Assembly (NCBI GenBank): GCA_946223355.1
Contig: CAMIPB010000011.1
Span: forward strand, 1 to 64,000
Direction: 5' to 3'
Origin: an uncultured Corynebacterium sp.
GTDB taxonomy: Bacteria; Actinomycetota; Actinomycetes; Mycobacteriales; Mycobacteriaceae
Length of the DNA: 64,000 bases
In this document: one piece after another, positions 35,094 through 43,465 of the stretch
How positions within the stretch are numbered: position 1 is the stretch's first letter
Layout of the letters: every line of letters starts with the position of its first letter
Notes under the pieces: model-generated
Told to the model about the DNA's origin: nothing
The model's database searches: none
What the model saw: the letters and a program-made list of their open reading frames with translations, nothing else
Program-made: the position numbers and the translations under genes

Positions 35094-36368
35094 TTAGCGT
35101 AGGCGTTGTCCTACGAATCCGGCAGCGAGGGTGTTACCGGTTGCTTGGTCAATGAGCAAGAAATTACCCACGGCGCCGCGGGCGGCGTAGTCCTCGACGG
35201 GAAGCTCAGTCTGGGTTTGCACACTGATATGAGCAATGTCGTTCATCACTGCCTTTTCTGGGGAATCGACATCACCAGCACCATCAAGATCAAGGACGCG
35301 ATCAATCGTCAGAACACGAGCCTTAACGGTAGCCGTGCCGTAGCGCAGTTTCAGCATCTGCCCACAGGTAATGTCCTTTTCAGTTAAAGGAACAATCGTC
35401 GCTGTAAATTCACGAACCGCCTCCGGGCGAGCAGTACCCGCCAAAAGATCACCACGAGCCAAATCAATATCATCGGCAAGGCGTAGCACCACACAATCAC
35501 CAGCGTTAAAAGTATCTTGCGTACCGTCAGTGGAATCAATAGCCGAAACAGTAGTTTCACGACCATGTGGTGTAGTAATTACATCACCAACAGACACCGA
35601 ACCAGCGTTCACCCGGCCTGCATACCCGCGGTAATCAGTCGAATGCTCCCGGATGACGTACTGAATTGGGAAACGAAAATCCAACTCATCCGCACGCCCT
35701 TGCTGCACAGGGATAGTTTCCAACACCTCAAGGACCGTAGGACCCTCATACCACGGCATATGTGTAGACGCCTCAACCACGTTATCGCCATGCAACGCAG
35801 AAATAGGCACTACACACGTGTCCTCGATCCCCAGACGAGTAACAATCGCCTGAAACTCATCCTCAATCGCGCGGAAAATCGCCTCATCAAAATCCACCAA
35901 GTCAATCTTGTTCACAGCCAAAATGACATGGTTAATCCCCAACAACGCCGCAACATTCAAATGACGACGAGTCTGCTCCACCACCCCATGACGAGCATCT
36001 ATTAACAACACCACAGCCTGCGAAGTCGACATCCCCGTAACCGTATTACGCGTGTACTGCACATGACCCGGAGTATCAGCCATGATGAACGTACGCTTAT
36101 CCGTAGCAAAATAACGATAAGCCACATCGATAGTGATGCCCTGCTCACGCTCAGCACGCAAACCATCGACCAACAACGACAAATCCATGCCATCAAAGCC
36201 ACGATCCGCAGACGAACGCTCCATCGACTCCACCTGATCGGCCAAGACCGACTTAGTATCAAAAAGCAAACGCCCCACAAACGTAGACTTACCGTCATCC
36301 ACCGAACCAGCCGTGCACAAACGCAACGTCTCTCGCTGCTTCAACGCTGCAACATTAGCGGTAGCCAT
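35094..36368 (-). CDS. cysN: Sulfate adenylyltransferase subunit 1 (CysN)
   Basis: 424-aa GTPase of ATP sulfurylase. It activates sulfate to APS with CysD. The EF-Tu-like G domain has G1 GSVDDGKST, G3 DTPGHV and G4 NKID, then beta-barrel domains II/III. It ends without a fused CysC (APS kinase) domain, so no PAPS synthesis is encoded here. Start codon overlaps the cysD stop (TGATG). Confidence 0.95.
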   Translation of the reverse strand: MATANVAALKQRETLRLCTAGSVDDGKSTFVGRLLFDTKSVLADQVESMERSSADRGFDGMDLSLLVDGLRAEREQGITIDVAYRYFATDKRTFIMADTPGHVQYTRNTVTGMSTSQAVVLLIDARHGVVEQTRRHLNVAALLGINHVILAVNKIDLVDFDEAIFRAIEDEFQAIVTRLGIEDTCVVPISALHGDNVVEASTHMPWYEGPTVLEVLETIPVQQGRADELDFRFPIQYVIREHSTDYRGYAGRVNAGSVSVGDVITTPHGRETTVSAIDSTDGTQDTFNAGDCVVLRLADDIDLARGDLLAGTARPEAVREFTATIVPLTEKDITCGQMLKLRYGTATVKARVLTIDRVLDLDGAGDVDSPEKAVMNDIAHISVQTQTELPVEDYAARGAVGNFLLIDQATGNTLAAGFVGQRLR

Positions 36369-37264
36369 CAGAAGTAACCTTCCTTCTTACGATCTTCCAT
36401 AGCCGATTCACTCAGCTTGTCATCCGCGCGAGTCGCACCACGTTCAGACAGCGTAGAAATAGAAATCTCGGCCAACACCTCATCCGGCGTAGCCGCCAAC
36501 GACTCCACAGCACCCGTACAACTCATATCCCCTACCGTGCGATACCGCACCGTCTTAGTCACAAGTTCTTCGCCCTCACGCGGGCCACCCCACTGACCAG
36601 GACACAGCCACATCCCACCACGGTTAAACAACTCCCGCTCGTGAGAAAAATAAATACTAGGCAACTGAAAATCGCGCGCACCGATGTACTCCCACACATC
36701 GGACTCCGTCCAATTAGAAATCGGGAAAACGCGGATATTCTCCCCCGCCATCTTGCCGCCGTTATACAAATCCCACAGCTCAGGACGCTGGCGACGAGGA
36801 TCCCAGCCACCAAAGGAATCACGCACAGAAAAAATACGTTCCTTCGCCCGAGCACGCTCCTCATCACGCCGCGCACCACCCAACACTGCGCCATAACCGC
36901 GCTCCGCAATGGTTTCCACCAACGGCACCGACTGCAAAGGATTACGCGTACCATCGGGGCGCTCCTGCAGCTCACCGCGATCAATCCAGTCCTGCACCTT
37001 CGCCACATGCAAACGCGCACCCGACTCTTCCACCAGGCGATCTCGGAACTCAATAACCTCCGGGAAATTGTGCCCCGTATCCACATGCACCAACTCAAAC
37101 GGCACCGTCGCCGGCGCAAACGCCCTACGCGCCAGCTCAAAAACCACTACCGAATCCTTACCCCCAGAAAACAGCAAGCCAACCTTGTCAAACTGGCCTG
37201 CCACCTCCCGCAAAATATGAATCGATTCATTTTCCAAATCACGCAAATGAGGAGAAAGTGTCAT
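36368..37264 (-). CDS. cysD: Sulfate adenylyltransferase subunit 2 (CysD)
   Basis: 298-aa catalytic ATP-sulfurylase subunit of the PAPS reductase/adenine nucleotide alpha-hydrolase fold. The PP-loop SGGKDSVV is at about residue 33-40, with downstream GGARRDEERARAKER and FPISNWTESDVWEYI blocks. The ATG at 37264 overlaps the cysH stop (ATGA), which makes it preferable to a start five codons upstream. Confidence 0.94.
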   Translation of the reverse strand: MTLSPHLRDLENESIHILREVAGQFDKVGLLFSGGKDSVVVFELARRAFAPATVPFELVHVDTGHNFPEVIEFRDRLVEESGARLHVAKVQDWIDRGELQERPDGTRNPLQSVPLVETIAERGYGAVLGGARRDEERARAKERIFSVRDSFGGWDPRRQRPELWDLYNGGKMAGENIRVFPISNWTESDVWEYIGARDFQLPSIYFSHERELFNRGGMWLCPGQWGGPREGEELVTKTVRYRTVGDMSCTGAVESLAATPDEVLAEISISTLSERGATRADDKLSESAMEDRKKEGYF

Positions 37265-38049
37265 GAGTGCAACCCGCATTCTGCGTTTTCACCTGCAAAT
37301 ACTCGGCCAGCGCGAGGGTCTTCACCCTCCGCTACCGGAAACGTCACAGGAGCGCAGCCAATAGAGCGGTAACCTTTCAGCGTCAGGGGGTGGATAATTA
37401 AATCTTCTTCCGCGATGAATCTATCAGTATCTTCTAATGACCATGTGATCATGGGGGAGATTTTCAACCGACCAGTACGATCCAGGCTCAACGCCGGGGC
37501 CGTCGCCCGGTTTTCTGAATCCGCACGTCGCAAGCCAGTCACCCAACCCACGTAGTCACTCAGCGCCATGTTGAGCGGTTCCACTTTGCGCAGGCGGTTA
37601 TATGCGGCCAAATCCCAGGAGTACATACGTGCGCCGTACACCTCATCTTGTTCCTCCGGCGACAAGATTGGCTTTACCGTATTTAGCTTCAAATCTGGAT
37701 AGCGTTGCGCCACCGCCTGCGCAGTCTCCAGGGTTTCCGGGAAGTGAAAGCCGGTATCAATAAACAACAGATCGGCATCACTCAGGTGACGGTGCGCCAG
37801 CTCCGCCAGCACCGTATTTTCCATCGACATCGTCACCGCCAGCTTGCCCGGCACGTGCTCATCCGCCCACGCCATTATCTCCGCCGCCGGAGCGTCATAA
37901 AGCTCGTCCGCCCACTTATCCACCAGCTCAGCGTTACGCTGCGCAATCTCCGCAGAAAGCGGCTGGGTATCGTGCGTTCCTTCCGGGCTTATCGACGTGT
38001 CGCGTTTACCTTCACGGCCCGCATCCAACAGGCTAAAGCTTTCAGTCAT
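37261..38049 (-). CDS. cysH: CysH-type APS/PAPS reductase lacking the usual Fe-S cysteines
   Basis: 262 aa. It reduces adenylylsulfate to sulfite in assimilatory sulfate reduction. The fold core (VTMSMENTVLAEL, FIDTGFHFPET) and the C-terminal catalytic ECGLH (Cys258) are intact. Actinobacterial APS reductases carry Cys-Cys before (R)KVEPL and a Cys-X2-Cys in SIGC..C; here these are Tyr150-Asn151 and Cys232-Ala-Pro-Val235, so only one of four cluster ligands remains. The Tyr-x at that place resembles E. coli-type PAPS reductase. Start at ATG 38049 (GGGAAG upstream). First gene of the operon, divergent from the Fe-S oxidoreductase gene. Sulfite reductase cysI is not beside it. Confidence 0.85.
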   Translation of the reverse strand: MTESFSLLDAGREGKRDTSISPEGTHDTQPLSAEIAQRNAELVDKWADELYDAPAAEIMAWADEHVPGKLAVTMSMENTVLAELAHRHLSDADLLFIDTGFHFPETLETAQAVAQRYPDLKLNTVKPILSPEEQDEVYGARMYSWDLAAYNRLRKVEPLNMALSDYVGWVTGLRRADSENRATAPALSLDRTGRLKISPMITWSLEDTDRFIAEEDLIIHPLTLKGYRSIGCAPVTFPVAEGEDPRAGRVFAGENAECGLHS

Positions 38050-38109
38050 GTCTTCCCACTTTAAGGCAGCATGCGCGTGCCTGCACCCCATTGCCTTATT
38101 GTAATAGGC

Positions 38110-40437
38110 ATGAGTTCCACCACTTTAGGGCTAATCGGCGTCATTTGCTCCGTTCCAGCATTCGCATATTTTGCCTATGCGGCGTTCAAAATGTTTTCAT
38201 TCGTCCGCTCCGGAACCGCACTCCCTGCCGGTTCGCGTACCGACGCCCCCCTAACCCGCCTCCGCTACGTCATCACTGAGGTCTTGGGACACACCCACTT
38301 CAAAGGCCGCCCACTGGTTAACGTGGCGCACTGGTTAGTAATGGTGGGCTTCTTGTTCGGCATCATCGTCTGGTTCGAGGCATATATCCAAACCTTTAGC
38401 CCCGCAGACGGCTGGCCTATCTTAAACAACCTCTCTGCCTATCACCTCATTGAAGAAATCCTCGCCGTCGGCACCGTCCTCGGCATCCTCTTCCTCATCG
38501 GCGTACGTCTGAGCCTGGGGCACACGGACCGCGCCAGCCGATTCTTCAATTCACAACCCGCCTCCGCCCGCATCATTGAGGCCATCGTCTTCCTCGAAGG
38601 CCTGGGTATGCTGCTGGTCAAGGCCGCCAAAATCGCTGCCTTCGGCAACGACCACCCCTGGGCAAGCCCCATCTCTGGTCTCATAGCCCAGGCACTTCCC
38701 GCCTCCCCCACTCTTGTCTCTGCATTCGCTCTGTTCAAGCTGCTGACCGGCGTCATCTTCCTTGTGCTTGTGGCCCACAACTTAAGCTGGGGCGTGGCCT
38801 GGCACCGCTTTACCGCTTTTTTCAACATCTTCTTCCGTCGCCACGACGGCGGTCTCGGTGCTCTCAACCCACTCGTTTCCGACGGCAAAGAACTCACACT
38901 AGACAACTTCGAAGATGACGACACCCCAGGCGTTGGAAATACTGCCGACGCCTCCTGGAAGATGCTGCTCGACGCCTCCACATGCACCGAATGCGGCCGC
39001 TGCCAAGACCTATGCCCCGCGTGGAACACTGAAAAGCCACTGAGCCCGAAAAAATTCGTCCTCGACATCAAACAAGCCGCCCTCAACCCCGAATCCGTAG
39101 ACATGACCGGCGTCATCACCGACGACGTCCTATGGTCCTGCACCAACTGCGGCGCCTGCGTCGACCAATGCCCAGTGGACATCGAACACATCGACCACGT
39201 CACCGATCTTCGCCGCTTCCGGGTCCTCGCCGAATCCGACTTCCCGTCAGAGCTCACTGGTTTGTTTAAAAACCTCGAAACCAAAGGCAACCCCTGGGGA
39301 CGCAACTCCTCTGAACGCCGCACTTGGATCGACGACGCCCGTGCCGACGGCATCGAAGTCCCCATCATCGGCGAAGACGGCGACGACTTCGAGTACCTCT
39401 TCTGGGTCGGCTGCGCCGGCGCCTTCGACGACGCCGGTCGCGCCACCACCCGCGCCGTCGTGGAACTCCTTCACACCGCTGGCGTTGACTTCGGTGTTCT
39501 CTCCACCGGCGAATCTTGCACCGGTGACCCCGCACGACGGGCCGGCAACGAGTTCTTATTCCAAATGCTCGCCGCCGACAACATCGCCACACTCAACGAA
39601 GTGTTCGACGGCGTCGACAAAGGCAAACGGAAAATCATTACCACCTGCCCACACTGCTTCAACACCATCCGCAACGAATACCCCGACTTTGACGGCCACT
39701 TCGACGTCTTCCACCACACCCAGCTACTCAACCGCCTTGTCCGCGATGGGCTGCTTACTCCCGTTCCACGCACCCCTGCGGACCGCAAACCCATCACCTA
39801 CCACGACCCTTGTTTCCTCGGCCGCCACAACCAGGTCTACGACCCACCCCGCGAACTCCTCGAAGCCACCGGCGTTACCCTCAACGAAATGGACAAATCC
39901 CATAACGAAGCCTTCTGCTGTGGCGCAGGTGGCGCCCGCATGTTCCAAGAAGAAACCCTCGGCCGCCGCATCAACGAATTCCGGACTGAACAGGCACTCG
40001 ATACAGGCGCAGAAGAAATCGCAACTGGCTGCCCCTTCTGCAACGTCATGATGACCGGCGGCGTCAAAGCCCTCGGTGCCTCCGCCGGCGTCTCCGACGT
40101 CGCCGTCATGCTCCGCGACTCCATCCTCGTCGACGGCGAACTACCCGAACCTCGGTCTAAGGGAATCGACCGCTCACCCCGCGAGCCTGCGGCACCTCAA
40201 AGCTCACCCACCGCGCCGTCTCCAAGCACACCGCACACACCGCCCGCCGCACCGCCCACACCCCCTGCCGCGCCGTCGCCAAGCGCACCGCCCGCCGCGC
40301 CATCTTCCGCGCCACCCACACCACCTTCCGCACCGCCTGTCGCACCGCCCGCCGCACCGCCTGCCGCGCCACCTTCCGCGCCGTCGCCAAGCGCGCCGCC
40401 CGCCGCACCGCCCACACCGCCCACACCGCCCGCGTAG
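38110..40437 (+). CDS. Membrane-bound Fe-S / CCG-domain oxidoreductase (heterodisulfide reductase-like)
   Basis: 775 aa. N-terminal NarI-like membrane domain (about 1-260, five or so segments), two 4Fe-4S motifs (CTECGRCQDLCP at about 292 and CTNCGACVDQCP), then two CCG domains (CPHCFNT, CCGAGGARMF, CPFCNVMMTGG). It probably passes electrons between a cytosolic donor and the quinone pool. Donor unknown. The last roughly 85 residues (DNA 40184-40434) are a low-complexity Pro/Ala/Ser/Thr tail. The ATG at 38110 follows TATTGT by seven bases (leaderless pattern). The upstream in-frame ATG at 38071 lies inside the promoter. Confidence 0.85.
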   Translation: MSSTTLGLIGVICSVPAFAYFAYAAFKMFSFVRSGTALPAGSRTDAPLTRLRYVITEVLGHTHFKGRPLVNVAHWLVMVGFLFGIIVWFEAYIQTFSPADGWPILNNLSAYHLIEEILAVGTVLGILFLIGVRLSLGHTDRASRFFNSQPASARIIEAIVFLEGLGMLLVKAAKIAAFGNDHPWASPISGLIAQALPASPTLVSAFALFKLLTGVIFLVLVAHNLSWGVAWHRFTAFFNIFFRRHDGGLGALNPLVSDGKELTLDNFEDDDTPGVGNTADASWKMLLDASTCTECGRCQDLCPAWNTEKPLSPKKFVLDIKQAALNPESVDMTGVITDDVLWSCTNCGACVDQCPVDIEHIDHVTDLRRFRVLAESDFPSELTGLFKNLETKGNPWGRNSSERRTWIDDARADGIEVPIIGEDGDDFEYLFWVGCAGAFDDAGRATTRAVVELLHTAGVDFGVLSTGESCTGDPARRAGNEFLFQMLAADNIATLNEVFDGVDKGKRKIITTCPHCFNTIRNEYPDFDGHFDVFHHTQLLNRLVRDGLLTPVPRTPADRKPITYHDPCFLGRHNQVYDPPRELLEATGVTLNEMDKSHNEAFCCGAGGARMFQEETLGRRINEFRTEQALDTGAEEIATGCPFCNVMMTGGVKALGASAGVSDVAVMLRDSILVDGELPEPRSKGIDRSPREPAAPQSSPTAPSPSTPHTPPAAPPTPPAAPSPSAPPAAPSSAPPTPPSAPPVAPPAAPPAAPPSAPSPSAPPAAPPTPPTPPA
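40184..40434 (+). repeat. Pro/Ala-rich low-complexity coding tract
   Basis: C-terminal tail of the CCG oxidoreductase built of PP-A, PS-A and PT-P steps. The DNA contains near-identical 30-bp segments at about 40270 and 40377, which suggests growth by slippage or unequal exchange. Confidence 0.75.
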
Positions 40438-40452
40438 CGTAAAATTTCGCGC

Positions 40453-41664
40453 ATGCAGAATTCGATGGTTCTGGCCGCAGGGGCGGCCTCGCACACCGCA
40501 ACGCTGACGTCGTTTGCTTGGATAATGGGCGCAACCCTGCTGGCGCCTATTTTGTCCTACCTGACCAGGTGGAAGATCCCCGCGGTACCGCTCATGATTG
40601 CACTTGGCATGATCATCGGGCCATCGATACTTGGGCTTGCTCACAACGACGCAGGCATCAGCATGCTGTCGGAAATCGGCGTCGGAGCACTGTTTCTTCT
40701 CGCCGGTTTTGAACTCAACCTCTCCTCACTGCGCAGCAAACAATCCGGACACGCCCTCACCACATGGGCAATATGCTTCGTTATCTGTCTAGTCGCAGCA
40801 CAGTTCATGTTCCAGGAACTCACCTTCGGGCTCGCAGCCACCCTGGCCATCGCCGTGACGTCGACAGCACTCGGCACCCTCACCCCGATGCTGAAACAAG
40901 AAGGCCTACTCGGCACCAAAGTCGGCGACTCCGTCATGATTCACGGCGCCATCGGCGAAATGGCCCCCATCGTCGCCATGGCACTGCTTCTCTCCACCCG
41001 TGCCACCTGGCTCACCGGCGCCATTCTTTTGATGTTCTTCGGAATCGCACTCATCGTCGCACTCGCGCCAAAACTCGTCTCTTCAATCCTCCCCTTCATC
41101 AAAACCGCCTTCATCCACGGCGCCGGCTCCACCAACCAGACCATCCTGCGCCTCATAATTCTCATGCTCGCCGTCCTCATGGCCGTCGCCGCAGTCTTCA
41201 AACTCGACGTCGTCCTAGGCGCCTTCGCCACCGGTCTCATCCTCAACCAAATCATCCCCGACGAATACCACAAACAACTCGAACACCGCCTCGACGTCGC
41301 GTTCTACTCCATGCTCATCCCACTCTTCTTCGTCGTCTCCGGCATGTCACTCAACTGGGACGTCATCGCCTCCAACCCGTGGAAGGTCCTCGGCATAGTC
41401 CCACTCATCTTCCTCTGCCGAGGCCTCCCCGTATTCCTCCGCGAGCGCTTCACCACGACCCACTCCGGGCTTACCGGCATCCGCGAACAACTCCAGGTAG
41501 CTCTCTATGCCGCCGCCGGGCTCCCCATCATCGTCGCCGTCATGTCCGTTGCAGTAACTTCCGGACTCATCGGCAACGAAAACGCCTCCATTTTCATCGC
41601 AGGCGGCGCGCTGACCGTCACAATCTTCCCAATAATCGCTCAAGCGATAAAATCAAAAGCATGA
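40453..41664 (+). CDS. Cation:proton antiporter (CPA2 / Kef-type)
   Basis: 403 aa, about 12 transmembrane segments, no C-terminal RCK/TrkA-N domain, so only the exchanger module. Typical stretches: ALGMIIGPSILG, LFLLAGFELNLSSL and LGAFATGLILNQI. The ion is not predictable. The ATG follows TAAAAT by seven bases. Its last base pairs overlap the DUF1707 gene (ATGA), so the two are coupled. Confidence 0.85.
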   Translation: MQNSMVLAAGAASHTATLTSFAWIMGATLLAPILSYLTRWKIPAVPLMIALGMIIGPSILGLAHNDAGISMLSEIGVGALFLLAGFELNLSSLRSKQSGHALTTWAICFVICLVAAQFMFQELTFGLAATLAIAVTSTALGTLTPMLKQEGLLGTKVGDSVMIHGAIGEMAPIVAMALLLSTRATWLTGAILLMFFGIALIVALAPKLVSSILPFIKTAFIHGAGSTNQTILRLIILMLAVLMAVAAVFKLDVVLGAFATGLILNQIIPDEYHKQLEHRLDVAFYSMLIPLFFVVSGMSLNWDVIASNPWKVLGIVPLIFLCRGLPVFLRERFTTTHSGLTGIREQLQVALYAAAGLPIIVAVMSVAVTSGLIGNENASIFIAGGALTVTIFPIIAQAIKSKA

Positions 41665-42155
41665 CGAACTTCCGCATCTCCGACCAAGAACGAAACCGCG
41701 CCATGAGCGCACTCGGCGAAGCACTCGGAGAAGGGCGGCTTAACATGGAAGAATTCGATCGACGGTGTGACCTCATCACCCAGTCCGAGACACGCCGAGA
41801 CCTCGAAGCCGCATTCATCGACCTTCCCCAAAAAGTCGAAAAATACTACCCCGCCTCCCACATCGAACGCGTGCGTCGCGACGGCGCGCGACCCAAACTC
41901 GGCATCTTGAGCCTCACCACCGTTTTCAGCGTGGCAGGGCTGAGCATATCCGGCTCCGGAGTCTGGTTACTCGCCATCCCCACCGTCTTTATCCTTCTCT
42001 ACATCATGCAAATCGGGCCCGCCAGCTGGCACACACCGTCGACAGCCCAACTCGAACGCGCCCGCCTTCGCGAGCTCAAAGCCGAACGCAAAGCGATCGC
42101 TGCACAACGCCGAGACGATGTCTACCAGTGGATCATCAATAAAGCGCTAAAGTAG
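41661..42155 (+). CDS. DUF1707 (SHOCT-like) membrane-associated protein
   Basis: 164 aa. N-terminal DUF1707 motif (FRISDQERNRAMSALGEALGEGRL...EEFDRR, residues 3-50), two hydrophobic segments (about 75-120) and a basic, helical C-terminus. Function unknown. The family is common in actinobacteria, often next to membrane genes. Start ATG overlaps the antiporter stop. Confidence 0.8.
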   Translation: MTNFRISDQERNRAMSALGEALGEGRLNMEEFDRRCDLITQSETRRDLEAAFIDLPQKVEKYYPASHIERVRRDGARPKLGILSLTTVFSVAGLSISGSGVWLLAIPTVFILLYIMQIGPASWHTPSTAQLERARLRELKAERKAIAAQRRDDVYQWIINKALK

Positions 42156-42159
42156 ACGC

Positions 42160-43371
42160 ATGATCTTCGACCAATCGGACAAACTCAAAAACGTAGCCTA
42201 CGACATCCGCGGCGAAGTGTCCGCCGAAGCCGAACGCATGGAGCTCGACGGACACAACATCCTCAAGCTCAACACCGGCAACCCAGCCGTCTTCGGCTTC
42301 GACGCCCCCGACGTCATCATGCGCGACATGATCGCCGCCCTACCTACCGCCCAGGGCTACTCGACGTCGAAAGGCATCATCTCCGCCCGCCGCGCCATCG
42401 TCACCCGCTACGAACTCGAAGACTTCCCACCCTTCGACGTCGGAGATGTATTCCTCGGCAACGGTGTGTCCGAACTCATCACCATGACCACCCAAGCACT
42501 GCTCAACGACGGCGACGAAGTGCTCATCCCCGCACCAGATTACCCACTATGGACCGCCGCGACGTCGCTAGCCGGAGGCACGCCAGTCCACTACATCTGC
42601 GACGAAGAAGACAACTGGAACCCATCCATCGAGGACATTGAATCCAAGATCACTCCTCGGACCAAAGCCATCGTCGTCATCAACCCCAACAACCCAACCG
42701 GTGCCGTGTACTCTCGCGAGACGCTCGAAGTCATCGTCCACGTCGCCCGCAAACACGGCCTGTTGCTACTCGCCGACGAAATCTACGACCGCATCCTCTA
42801 CGACGATGCAAAGCACATCTCAATCGCATCCCTCGCACCGGACCTCCTATGCATCACCTACAACGGCCTATCCAAGGCCTACCGCGTCGCCGGCTACCGC
42901 GCCGGCTGGATGGTGATCACCGGGCCAAAATCCCACGCCCGCGGCTTCATCGAAGGCATCGAACTACTCGCCGGCACCCGACTATGTCCCAATGTTCCCG
43001 CTCAACACGCCATCCAAGTCGCTCTCGGCGGCCGTCAATCCATCTACTCCCTCACCGGCGAAAACGGCCGCCTACTCAAACAACGCAATATCGCCTACCA
43101 AAAACTCAACGAAATCCCAGGCGTCAGCGTCGTCAAACCCATGGGTGCACTCTACTGCTTCCCTCGACTCGACCCTGAAGTACACGAAATCCACGACGAC
43201 GCCAAACTCATGCTCGACATCCTCCGCGCCGAAAAAATACTCATGGTCCAAGGCACCGGATTCAACTACCCCACCCCCGACCACTTCCGCGTCGTCACCC
43301 TACCGTGGGCCTCACAACTAGAAAACGCCATCGAACGCCTCGGAAACTTCCTATCCAGCTACAAACAATAA
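42160..43371 (+). CDS. alaT: Aminotransferase, AlaT-type (alanine aminotransferase)
   Basis: 403-aa class I/II PLP aminotransferase. PLP-binding Lys239 in YNGLSKAYRVAGYRAGW, NPNNPTGAVY, Asp-Glu-Ile-Tyr (LLADEIYDRI) and the C-terminal substrate Arg region (HFRVVTLPW). The close match to the AlaT pattern suggests pyruvate/glutamate specificity. The ATG is six bases after TAAAGT, which overlaps the DUF1707 stop: a leaderless start inside an apparent operon. Confidence 0.88.
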   Translation: MIFDQSDKLKNVAYDIRGEVSAEAERMELDGHNILKLNTGNPAVFGFDAPDVIMRDMIAALPTAQGYSTSKGIISARRAIVTRYELEDFPPFDVGDVFLGNGVSELITMTTQALLNDGDEVLIPAPDYPLWTAATSLAGGTPVHYICDEEDNWNPSIEDIESKITPRTKAIVVINPNNPTGAVYSRETLEVIVHVARKHGLLLLADEIYDRILYDDAKHISIASLAPDLLCITYNGLSKAYRVAGYRAGWMVITGPKSHARGFIEGIELLAGTRLCPNVPAQHAIQVALGGRQSIYSLTGENGRLLKQRNIAYQKLNEIPGVSVVKPMGALYCFPRLDPEVHEIHDDAKLMLDILRAEKILMVQGTGFNYPTPDHFRVVTLPWASQLENAIERLGNFLSSYKQ

Positions 43372-43414
43372 TTATCCACAGGGTTTAAGGCCCCTTTTCG
43401 GCACATTATCCACA
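43372..43414. promoter_or_regulatory. Two perfect DnaA boxes (TTATCCACA)
   Basis: TTATCCACA at 43372-43380 and 43406-43414, each inside ATTATCCACAGGG, 34 bp apart in the alaT-HNH gap. DnaA boxes occur singly by chance. Two perfect ones so close together suggest DnaA titration or regulation. There is no dnaA/dnaN context, so this is not oriC. Confidence 0.5.
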
Positions 43415-43465
43415 GGGCGAGAAAAGGTCTTGAGATGAAGGGCGCGTAGCATTTAAATCAGACGC

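Noticed and set aside
40184..40434. CRISPR-like or tandem-repeat array in the C-rich tract
   Set aside because: Repeats are short, irregular and in frame with the Pro/Ala tail of the upstream protein; no unique spacers.
43372..43414. Origin of replication suggested by DnaA boxes and the nearby skew change
   Set aside because: No dnaA, dnaN, recF, rpmH or AT-rich unwinding element is nearby; the genes belong to a region well away from oriC in C. glutamicum.
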